NCBI GenBank assembly: GCA_964200185.2
Contig: CAXNAD020000005.1
Coordinates: 1-63,872, forward strand
Direction: 5' to 3'
Origin: Choristocarpus tenellus KU-1152
Lineage: Eukaryota; Phaeophyceae
DNA length: 63,872 nt
Part shown: one piece after another, positions 1-11,800 of the stretch
Layout: the number at the start of each line of letters is the position of its first letter
Numbering within the stretch: the stretch's first letter is position 1
Translations under genes and position numbers: made by a program
The notes under the pieces: generated by a model
Seen by the model: only the letters and a program-made list of their open reading frames with translations
What the model was told of the DNA's origin: nothing
The model's database searches: none

Positions 1-384
1 CTTTTACCAGGACAATTTTGGGTCAAACCCATCCTCCATAGTATGCTCCATCCTCAATTTCGCTGAGAGGCTGTTGAAGGTTCTTTCTGCAACTACTGTA
101 TAAAATGGCATATTTTTGTCCTTTCGATCCTTAGAATGCTACTCTGCTTACCTTTCAGTTGGTTTGACTCCTAGGCATCCCAATAAACATCCATTTTGAA
201 AGCTTCACGAGGTTTTTGAACGCCATCAAATATGTCTTGGTCAACTTTGCACTGTTGATCCTTCACAGTCATGACAGTCCACCACATCAAACTTTTCACG
301 CCTCCCAATCTATACGAGAACTAGGCCTTGTCTAGAGGGTCGTTTCTGATCTACAACGATATTACAAAAGTTAGGCTGCATTCT

Positions 385-402
385 ATTCTGAACGGAGGAA
401 AA
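385..402. repeat. Isolated end resembling the mariner-like element TIR
   Basis: The stretch ATTCTGAACGGAGGAAAAT closely matches the right terminus of the mariner-like element at 34397-36094 (AATTCCGAACGGAGGGAAT), and a similar GGCTGCA lies just inside. No partner end is visible in bases 1-384, so the rest of this copy is either outside the window or lost. Confidence 0.45.
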
Positions 403-416
403 TATGTGTAGTAGTG

Positions 417-661
417 GAGTCAAAGTATCTTAGAGGGTAGAGCGAGGTCCGTTTGGGGACCAAAATCCAATGTTGCAATTAATTGATGTAATTTTGGCTA
501 TCGTGTTTGTTAGGAAGTGTCAATATCCTTGTTCCAGACATACGCATGATACCTACCCCAAAACATTTCTGAGTAGGAAATCGCCATCAAAAACCTGTAG
601 GAAGTCAAGCCTCAAACGGAAAAACAGGGCAAAACTAGTACCCTCTAAGATACTTTCCCTC
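417..661. mobile_element. Non-autonomous TIR element, family A, copy 1
   Basis: A 245-bp element bounded by inverted repeats with core AAAGTATCTTAGAGGGTA at the left (422-439) and its complement at 639-656. It has no coding capacity. The middle holds an imperfect palindrome around CCTACC/GTAGG (about 553-580), corresponding to a cleaner hairpin in the other copies. The target duplication is not obvious in this copy, while three sister copies have perfect 3-bp duplications. It lies downstream of the eIF5B stop codon. Confidence 0.8.
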
Positions 662-956
662 AATATGTATCATGTTCATACAGACAGGCGATCATAAAAC
701 AATATTGGAATGTTCCTTCCTGTAACACCTACCTGTGGTTGTTACACACAAAAAAATCTCATGGCAACGGGCTGCCCAATCTTTTCACCTTTCTAGAAAT
801 GAAGGTACCTGTAGGCTTGGTTAGGGGGGGTGCTTGCCTTAGCTTGCACCTTGTGGGACACCTCAGGGATTATATTGGGCTTGATTTGCACTCACTTGGT
901 ACCCTTGGCGACCATTGTTCGTAAGTAGTTTGGTACTGTTTACACCTCGTTCTGCA

Positions 957-1134
957 GCCTCAAAGTATCTAGGGGGGGTGGCAGCTGTCCATTTGGGGCC
1001 AATTTTTTCCATGTCACAATTTTTGGGTGATTCAGTTGCATACGTCGGATGATGTAGGTGCACTTTTCCTGATTTTGACCTAAATGGACCCTGGTGTAGC
1101 CCCCCCCCCCCCCACTCCCCAGATACTTTGGGTC
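957..1134. mobile_element. Non-autonomous TIR element, family B, copy 1
   Basis: A 178-bp element with inverted ends CAAAGTATCTAGGGGGG (left) and CCCCAGATACTTTG (right). It is flanked by TGCA on both sides (953-956 and 1135-1138). The interior shares GTCCATTTGGGG with family A but lacks the central hairpin. A run of C sits inside the right end. No ORF of note. Confidence 0.75.
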
Positions 1135-1417
1135 TGCACCTGTTATTCTCAGTGTGATGAGGTCCCTCTTGACGTCCCAGAAAGTGGAACGTGTTTGTCT
1201 AGTTTGATGCGTATCTATGCAGTTGAGTGGGGACGGTTAAGGACTTCCGACATGTTGAAAAAACGTTGGTGGTTGGAGTTGCGGGATCCAAGGGAACCAA
1301 GGGAAAGAGAAGGTGGGAGTGTGGCCTATGTATCTGTGTGTGGAGAGGGGTAATATCAATTTTGTCTACACTATTGTACACATAAAGGTATGGAATGTAG
1401 TGTATTGCATGGGGGTA

Positions 1418-1595
1418 AGCTCGAAGTATCTGGGGAGGGGGTGGTGGCTGTCCAGTTGGGGCTCATTTTTCCACATCGCATTTTTTTGGTGATTTGCTTG
1501 CATGCTTTGGATGGATAATGTAAGTGCACTTCTCCTGGTCAGGGCCCGAATGGACACCCTGGTGTAGAACCCCCCCCCCCCAGATACTTTGAGCC
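1418..1595. mobile_element. Non-autonomous TIR element, family B, copy 2
   Basis: A 178-bp element, the same length as the copy at 957-1134 and alignable along its whole length. Ends are GAAGTATCTGGGGAGGGG and CCCCCAGATACTTTG. A perfect 3-bp target duplication, GTA, flanks it (1415-1417 and 1596-1598), which marks the exact ends. Confidence 0.8.
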
Positions 1596-2382
1596 GTAAC
1601 AACCACGGCTTAGAATGCAAAAGGGTCTAAACATGCCCACCTCTCAATTGATTTGACTCCAAAGAGCAGAACTTCCACCAGTACCAAGAGAAAAGGCAGA
1701 GTGGAGGTGAGTGCCTGAGTAAAAGGGGTGGGCGGTACCGGTCTGTGCGTAGTGATAATGCTACTCAGTAGAAGAGTAGCAAGGGGAGGAGGAAATAGAT
1801 GTATCTCATTGTGGTGACATCTGTTGGAAGAACTTATCTATTTGGAAAATCGAAGAGGATTATAATTGCATCCACTGCTCTCATGCACAGAAAAGAACAT
1901 ACTACTATTAATAGAACAGTACTACACACAGAGCTTGACAGGGAGGGTTGTACGAATGTGCAACTCCCTCTACCCAACCTTCATCAACAATAACCGTTGC
2001 ATTGGTTGATGGACTTTGTGCTGTGACAGTACACACAACAATGGATGGAGAGAGCGCTTGATGAAAACAGGGAAGTCTTGCATTGAGACGATAAGGCGGG
2101 ATTTCTTGTGTGTTCATTCCATGTTTCCTATAATCTTTCCTCCACTTAATCAGCACCCTGTTTCCTCTGATCTTCAGTTAAAGTGCAAGGAGGCCTCCAG
2201 CCTCATCTATCACTTGAGAATTGCTACAATCATTTAGTGGATTGTATATCAAAGACGACAACATTGTAACCTTTCCAGTCACAACCCTAGGTTTGATACT
2301 ATGTTGCTTGTGATTTGAAATGTGGAGAGATACTATCACTACCTCCATATTCCCTGCACTATCCTATAGGAGATATTTTTCC

Positions 2383-5300
2383 CTAAGGGATGTTGAAGAC
2401 CTTCTTGAGCTGCATAAGTAACTTAAGGTCATCCTTCGATACCTGAATACCCCCAAAATGACGGACAAGTGTAAAAGAGTGGAAATGTCAGTATCTAATT
2501 TCACATAGATCAAAATAGAGCAAAAAGCAAGAACGGTGATTGACGTGGATGTAAGGCAGTTACATTTCGTACTATTTTGTATTTTTTCAAGGTAACCAGA
2601 TCCTGTTCCCCATTCCATACACTCTACTAATGGTAGGAACACAAGGATAATCCCATGAAAGGAAAAGGGCTTCAAGCTTTCACTTAGCAGAATAACGCAT
2701 GTGGAGACAGACCACGAATTTCAGTTTCAAATTACACACTTCAGACTTACAACTTACCATGATTCACTACAAGACAAATACAGGAATCCGTTGACAACAC
2801 GAAGAACAAAGCTTTCAAAACGTTGGCTCCAACATGACAAAATACAGTGATACTCGCTGAATCGGGAATGCCTAGGTGTCAAAGAACACTACTCCACTTG
2901 CCAATAGATGCAGAGCTTTTTTTCAGGCATTTTCACAGAAATTGATAGTCTTATGTCACTTGAATTTGAGGGCTTGCTTGCATTGGTTTTATTTAACAAC
3001 TCTTGCCTAAAGCAATGTCGCATGTTCTAACAAGTCCTAAATGGTACATCACACTGCAGACAATTTTGAAGCAATTATTTGGAACTAGAGGACCCCAAAA
3101 TATAGTTGAAATTGGCTTCAGATAGCTCAACAGTGGCACACTTCAGGACAAACAAAAAAGCACGAAAAAGTGGGCACTTTGTCCTATTAAGAAGTCTTAC
3201 ACCTAAGAAACTATAAAGGGTGTAACCGGAACACAAATAAGAGCAACTTCTTCAAGCCTGCACATATATTCATTTACAAGAGCACAACACCAACTATCTG
3301 TGTAAATGCTGCTATGATTTTAGAAGGCACTACGTATGTGGAGTAAACTTGAGTAATTGAGGTTAAAGACAAGATCTGTAAGGATGACTAATGCGCAAGC
3401 CTGGAATGGTCTATATTATCTTACTGAATGTTGTTGCAACTTATCACCTCGCCGCGGAAGTTTTCCCTAAGTGAGTTGATCGACTCGCGGGTGATCGTGC
3501 TGTATAGACTGCCCGAGGCTGCTGTGAAATGACGACCATACTGCAAGGTGGACCCTCCATGGGCATCATCAATACGCACTGCCCCTGAGGCCCCCTTGGC
3601 AATCTTCTGCACCTCTCGATGGTTCTGTGTACAATTGAAGATATACCCGGCAGTGAAGTTATTGCAACACCATATAAACTCAAACTAAAACTATTTGAAC
3701 ATTGCATGAACAGCAGGGGTTGTACTTACTTCTAGTACAATAAGCAAGCTATGGAAACATTGGGAGGCCGCTAAACACACACACAAATATATTGCACACA
3801 ACAAGGGAATCTATATTGACTTTTAACACCCCCAATTCAATACCACACCAACACAGGTGTAGTGAAACACTTCACAAAAGTCATGTCATCCCCAAAGCTG
3901 CAAGTGAGATACAACTTGGAGTGCTTGGAGCCCCCCTCTGCACATGTTCCTGAAGTCTCCGGTTCATCCTTCCCATGTAGTAAATGCTACATCAATATGT
4001 GATCGCCAAGACATGCAATTGGCTGTACACATACATCATAGTCATTTCAATAACAAGATATAATAAATACACCATTTGAACTGTATGCAATGCAACACTA
4101 GATCACAACCACAGTATTTGGTCCACACCTACAGGTATGCAGCAATTCAACAAAGAAAATATATATATTTTTCCTTGTTCTCCTTCGAGACCTACAGGTG
4201 CTTGGACAGATGTAACAGAATTACCAGTACATAGACAAACATTGTAATTACTCACACTAGTAGCACCTCAACTCTTGCCATCCTGTTCCTCTATCTATGC
4301 CTGTAAAACTACATGTTAGTGCATTGCGCGTTCATCTATGCTCAGACCTGCTCGATGGAAGTGACACGCCCCACGCTCATGCCGTCAAGGGCAGGTATAC
4401 ACAATGGTGTACCCACCCTTAAAGTACCCTCAATAACTTCCAAACCCAAAATGATGGGGTCCTTCATGTTGAAGATGTTGTTTGCCATGATCTGCCAGTA
4501 GAGAAGAGGACAAACACCCCACCCACTGGAGTTAATACTATGATCCATTCATTGGAATTATGACCTATTAGACAACAAAACTAGTGTGTGGGAAAGTATG
4601 CAAGATAAACGGGCTGGTGCTAATCAAAGAGAATGTCACCAAAGTACACACCATAGTAACAGTTACGACATGCAATATGAACCACTGCAGAACCAATTCA
4701 CCACAAGGAAGTAGACAATAAAAAAAATAGTCATGACAGAGTTCAAGTTCTGCTAAAAAAAGAACACAACCATGCCTCAGCTCAGCTGGTCGAATGATAT
4801 GTTTGAGAAAATGTCACTTTCTGGAACAAGTATAAACCTTAAGAAGAATCAATCCCACAAAAATTTACAAATTTTTCTCATTCCCAATATTGAACAGCAT
4901 TAAGGTTGGTGCCTAAAACACTGGTTGGCTGTCTTCAACATAACTATGGCACACAAACCCACAAAAATATATTTGCATTTCCCAATTATTGTGCTTTACC
5001 AGCATGGCCGTACCCCAACCCTAACCCCCCTTCTGCACATGTATAGTAGGAAGATGCATATTATATATATTTTTTGACCATGATATCATTTGAGTCCTAG
5101 TGAGAAAACAAAACTATCACCAGGATAAATTACATAATCAGTCATGATTGATACACTTGCTGGATGGGTGTTATTAATGGGACGACCTTCAAACTCAACG
5201 AGAAAATCGATCTGAGCAAAGGCTGAAAGTTCCGATAAAATGATAAAAAAGCTAAGACGGACCTGTGAGAGGCCCATACCAAGCTTTTAAAGTCATGTAA

Positions 5301-5757
5301 TGTGCCTGTGTGCATATGTGTGTTTATTGACACTATTACCTGTGTCAACTGTATGACTAGAAAAAAGCAGAAGTTGTGTACGTCATGGATAGAAATGTGG
5401 ACATATTGTACCAAACACACCTACATGATTAGCAATTTGAGTGCAGTAGTAGTAGAGGGCACCAGCAAGAAATGTTCAGCTAACCAGTTAAGTGAAAGCA
5501 GGAGACTAGTAGCAGATAACTGGCCATACAAAAGTCAGTCACTCAACTCAGAACAGGCTGTGACTCAGCACTAAACAGTAAAGGCAAGGAGAGACCCCTC
5601 CCAACCGGAGATCACTTTGCTCAACTTCCTTCACACTATTACTAAAAAATAACAATAAAAGAGAAAACAATAAAAACACCCCAGATTCCAGCTGTATCAA
5701 CTCAACTAAATTCCACATTAAACCTTGAAATGGGTTCTCTCTCTCTCTCTCTCTCTC

Positions 5758-5804
<47 letters not shown>

Positions 5805-8800
5805 TCCCCCCTCCAACTCCAAATCCCTCTACTCTCTACCANNNNNNNNNNCCCGCGGCACTCCCACACCATTCACACCACTTAAACCCCTAGAATGGTC
5901 TCCCTCCCCCTCCCTCCCCCCCCCCCCCCCCCCCCCCCCCCTCCTCGAGTCTCCGAAATACTTGCCAATCCATTAAAGTCAGATTGCACTAAATTCCACT
6001 CTTAACACGCATCACCTTGCATATACAGGGGAAGACTGCAGTATTGACAGCATTCTGCCGTCGCTCCTCAGTGAGAGCTGCCATGTGCGCTGTGAACTGA
6101 TCAAACAGATGGTAGATGATGTCAGCAGTGAATATCCTCACCCCTGTCTCCTCCGCATAGTTGCGTGCATCGGAGTCAATCTTCACATCAAATGCAAGGA
6201 TCGTTGCAAACTCTGGTGTGCCCTGTGGGAAAGAGTGCCGATAAGAGTGAGGTGAGAATTGTACCTTACACCTCACACGACTGGAGAGGGATGAAGAAAA
6301 AAAGAGACTCTTTTTTGTCTTCAGTCCATTAGCAACTTTCCCTTGGTCAGGATGTGTATGCAACCAACCACCACTTGGTGCTGTACATATCACTGTGAAG
6401 GTCATCTACGAATCAGGGAATAGTCTGAAGAGCCTGCTAGTCCCCACCTGGTCCATTGACCAGGTGTTTCCAACCTGAGTAGCATGAAACAGAACATGTA
6501 ATCGAGAAACTCAAGTTGTCCATATAAAAAATGCTTCCTCGAGCAGATAGTTTGACATAAAAACACACCACTGACTTTTTGTCTCCCAGTCAATGTGTTG
6601 CATAAAATTCTATACTAGCCTCTACTTGAAATGAACAATTGAGGACTTTTCTATGCTCAACACCAAACAGAGTCAGCCTACTATTGCATAAATGCCCTCC
6701 CAAACATAAAACAGCTTTCCTTTTCAATAATTTACCCAACCAATGACAATCTTTCACAACTGTACTAATAACACATAACATACACTACATACTGTGTGTT
6801 GTTAAACAAAGCAAAGTGATGATAATCCAAAATCAACTTCAACCTTCTGTTCAGGTTGGATGGTGACTTACTGTTGCTGCAGCTCATCATCTTCCAAAAT
6901 ACAAAGGAACAAACATACATATGCCCATTAACTCATGTAGCAATTCCCCAAAACAGGAGAAAGACCTCCATTCGCAGCCTCATCACTAGTAAATTCCATA
7001 CTCAACTTCAACATTTCAAAACATGATTAATAAAATACTATATATATAGTTCAAAATACTCTTCAAGTCACGCCAGTCTGGTCACTTACACATAGCAGCC
7101 TAATGAATCACGATGGTCAAGGACACATAAGAACCTCAAGAGTAAACATCAGGCCAACTAACAAACAACTGTTTATAATTAGAGAGTTACTCAAAAACTG
7201 GGGACACACAACCATCTCCATGATCACACCCCCCACCAACCCCTCTGCCTCACCTTCTCAAGCATGATGCTGGCCCTCATGACGTCCTTTTTGAAAACTG
7301 ATCCGATCCCTACTGCTGACACAGGAATAGGTGGGTCACACTCCTTCCTAAGGAACTGCATCAGTGCTTCCAAGGCACCCAGAGTAGATGCCTGCACCAT
7401 TACCCCCTTGGACTCCACATCCATCTTCATCAGGTTGGTGAAGTCACGCATCACCTGGAATATGATTAGGACAATTGGGATAATTCAGGCATGTTTAGAT
7501 TTGCCACAGGTATGTTTAGATTTGTCACAGGCATGTTCAGACTACTGACCACAACCTTCAAACAATTTCAGAAGACTGATACACAACTCGAAAAAAAACA
7601 CCTTATGATTTTTTTGCAGTGTGTTTGAGTTAGGATATAGCTAGAGGGACTTACTCTACTGATAGGTACTTCTACCATTACAACCAATGTCATTCACCAG
7701 TCACAGCCAAAGGCCTTACCTGTGCCAGTTTACAAGGCAACTAATGAGTATGTCACTTGACACTTCCATCTTCACATTATGTTGCCTCACAAGCAGTCTA
7801 TGCTAGATATCCTTTTTCCAGTGAAACAAACCAAATCCTATACTGCTGATGTCAAATACGTCACTTCCACTACACTGTACTATAATACCAACACAAAGAC
7901 TGTACTACATCATAATATATTTATTGACCCAGGACGAACCTCCTCCTTGATGTCCTCTTCATTATCCTCCGGCCCCACAACCATGATTGGTGTTCCGGCA
8001 ACGGCCTTGTCAATACCCTGAGCACAAATCTTGACACCAATGGCGCCATAGATGGACTTGTGATGGATGTACTCACTTTTCACCTTGGCAATTCAATACA
8101 AGTGATGAAACATTAAGCTTGATACTCCAATCGCTCACAACACACAAATCAAACGGGTCATCTGAAGTATAGCATCCAATAGATTGATTGCAAGTATGAC
8201 ATACTGATAAGGCATTCAAACTTCCACACACACACACACACACCACACTTAATATTAAAGATTGCTCTACTTGCAGTTGTATTTATTCACATTTATTCCT
8301 CCTCTTATACTACTAATAGCATGCACCAATAATGCTAAAATACAAACTTTTGATAGAATCTAATCACAAGTACCGAGGACCTGTCCAAGAAGTACAACAG
8401 CATCAGTACAACAATGGTAAGTTCCCACCATCACAGTTACCTCATTCTCGCTTTTGATTGGGTACTTGACGAAATTCCCCTCGTAAATATCCCCCACATG
8501 AGAAACACACGAATGCACAAACACAAGAAAAAAAAATCACAGCTCTACCCAGCACCCCAACTAATCCATAAACAAAAAGGGGCAGATTTTGTCCGGTTGT
8601 CTCTGAACTTCTAATATCTAAACTTCACTTGATATTCTGTTCAATGTCGATTCTCATTACATTCAATGTATGATCTTATTGTCTTTCCTCTCACCCTGAG
8701 CTCCCTGCTAGGAGGGGGGGTGAGGAGAGCCCGTATGGTAGTGACTACTGGTCCATCCAGAGTACACACCACCATTGTGTCTCTGTTGTCAACATTGCAA

Positions 8801-11800
8801 AATTAAAAAATCAGCACCACGTGTGCAGAACAAAGCAACGCAAAGGTTAGGGTTGTGAAGATGAACAACTTGTCATCTGGTTGGAAAGGGGAAATAAGGG
8901 GACAAAGAGCATGAGCTTCACCAATGATGTCACTACACCTCAATCAAACATGGAAAAAGTCAAGCCAATGTTGTCATTACATAACCACTCCTCATCGATC
9001 ACGGGTATTACAACAATAATAATAATATCGCACCTTACTCACAGAGTACGATAATTGCAACAGACAATGAGAGCCAAAATTTGTAACTAAAGGCAATTAG
9101 AGGTTTGACTGTGATGCACTTGCTTGATAGCAGTCACTGACAAAACACCAGTAGACTATTCATCAAAAAATTGATACCAACCGGCCGTTTCTCCCGCTGT
9201 TCTGTCTCCCCCCCTTGCCCCAACCCTAAGGCTTCCCATTTTACTTCTAACCGCTCAAGTATCACAACATTGGAGGGAAAGGAAGAAGAGCAACGATTTC
9301 TGTACCCAAGAACAACATACCTGTGAACGCATTTCGCAGGTATCACCTTGACACGAAACAACCTCACACACACACACAACCCTAACCCTAACTAATATAC
9401 TTCATATTTTCAACACAGCAGTACAATTATTCTATGAGATTATAAAAACTATAGTAACAACATCAGCAACACAAGATTAATGCACACCAAGAACCTTCAG
9501 ACACAGTAACTCATTCAAGAGGCAGGAAAATTCATATTGACCACCCTTCACTGGCACACACATGAAGTAGACAAACACCCAGCTCAGGGTACACGTTACT
9601 GTGGTATTCTCACAAACCTACCTGGAATAAATGCATCCTTTCCTGCATTCAAGCAAAAATACCTCCACAAAAAGGGTAATGAAACCCAAACAACAGTGAC
9701 ATACCAACTCAACAGAGAGAGGGATCAAGCACGGAAATCACATACACAGGTGTTGGGGGTACATATTCCACACATGAACCCGCAATAACAAGGGATACAG
9801 TCAGCAAGTCAGTTTCAGACACCAGTGTGGTTGCAACAAACTTGTACTGACCCCTCCTTGAGTTGTCCATTGACAATGATGACATCCACTGTCATTCCAA
9901 GGCCTTCAATGGCTTTCACCTCCAATACCGTGCACTGCAGTAAGTTAGGCATGAACATTATCTTCTCTGTCAGCCGTTCCTGAGGGGGAGAAAAGATGGA
10001 AGAGTAATATTAAAACTTGTATGCTATCATAAATAGGTTCAAATAGGTTAGGGTTTACAAGAGGTAAAACATTTCTACTACCAACAGCACCTACACCCGT
10101 CTAAACTTCAAAAGGAGATGCAGGTTATCTACAATATTTCAACGTGCACGTTGCACTTTCTCAAAGACACCCTGAAAGAGAGGATGTCAGTTTCAAGAAT
10201 CCTTTCTCAAACTGCATCACTCATTTAAATACACTCAATACATCTATCATAATCTTCAAGTAGCTCTTGTATAGTAGATTTTAAATTGATAACCCTAACC
10301 CTAACCCTAACCGAATAGGTACACCGTTTCAAATCGCCAAACATAGCAGTTACACCCTCTCAACTACACTTATCGTAAATAAGGTGGATCTATTGTCTTT
10401 GTACAACAAGTATCACTTTGTAACAAAGACAACCAACCTGAAATTCTATTTTAAAAATGTTGGTAACAAAAACATAGACAACACTTTAATATGAATATGC
10501 CCCCTGACATTTCGCAGATGTTTCAGGGAAAAATTCAAATGAGTAACACAATGACCCAACCTGTCAAAAAGTAAAAACAGTAACAGCAGTAGTAGTCGTT
10601 GTCATAAATGTGAAAAACACCCCTCTATAATTTATTTATTATTTGAGTCCTACTACATTGAATTATTATGCCCTCTGACACTTTGCACATATGTCAAATA
10701 AAAGGCCAAACCTCGATCACAAGGACCCCTGTGGATAACTATGATAAACCACTCCAAAAACAATAATAAACAAGAACACCTTCACACTCGATGTTGAAAA
10801 TTAATATAACACTACTGCTCCCCTGTAGGAGACATTGCCACAGGACTGTCCTTCTTGTCTACTACAGCGGAACAGTACTAGTAGTCGGGTATTGATGATG
10901 CTATTAGATCAATCAGACTTATTGTAATTTGTTTGCTGAGGCTGCCCTTGCGGGGATTTGTGATGCGCTTATTGATTCTGGTGCAGATGCTGATTTTGCC
11001 ACAAAATTAAAGAATGATAGCTCTCTTGAAGGTGTAGAAAAAATTGAAAGGGTTGCAAAAGCATAGTGGTACATCAATTCTTTTCAAAAATCAGAAGCTG
11101 GGAACCTTCCCAGCACGATCCCTGGGCCATCCCCCACTAAACACACAGTATCCCTAACCCTAACATCTCCATCTTCAGTTCTCCTCTCAAGTTCCTGGAC
11201 CTATCTGTCAATACATGTCTTATCCTCTTGCTGTAGTGAGTCGAGAAAAGTGTCCAACAGGGATTCAATCCCACAACCTCTCAGAAGGAGACGAAGCCTG
11301 ATGGTGCAGTGCGATTGCTAAAGAAGTCTCTCTCATGGGATAGTCCAGGCATCTCCAAACCGGATAACTTGTTTCAAGCCAAGGCATACCAGGCAGAGAA
11401 CAGGGATTGGACGCGGAGACAGCAGGATCGGAGGGTGTATTTATTGGGTGCAGGCAGGGGTAACGTGGATCCGAAGTCACATCGGGGGAGTGGGAGTAAT
11501 TAATTGCTGCTGAGATGTGCAGGTCACACCACTGACCCTCCACCTGACAAGGCGAACCCTTTCTGATTCACTCCAGGTCCCGATTCTAAAATTATGGTAA
11601 GTAGTTCAAACAAGGGACTGCATGTTGGAGCCTTGCTCAGAACTGGTGTCTGCCATGACCGGCGATGGGGATGCCGACAACAAGGAGCCGGCTTGGGATT
11701 TGGGGGCAGGGGGTTCAACATTCAAGGAAGTGGATTCAGGTCCGAGTGGGGGAGCTGTGGATAAGTCTAGGCGAGAGGATGCCTGGGAAACTTTTGCAAC

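Larger units (their letters stand above)
663..2382. other. Gene-free stretch apart from two family B elements
   Basis: Besides the elements at 957-1134 and 1418-1595, I see no exon with convincing coding character on either strand. Short open frames such as those at 1799-1993 and 1908-2156 overlap each other on opposite strands and match no family I know. This is the 3' flank of eIF5B and probably holds its polyadenylation region just below 2383. Confidence 0.5.

Noticed and set aside
5725-5976. Proline-rich 83-codon frame
   Set aside because: It is a translation of CT and C homopolymers across ten N.
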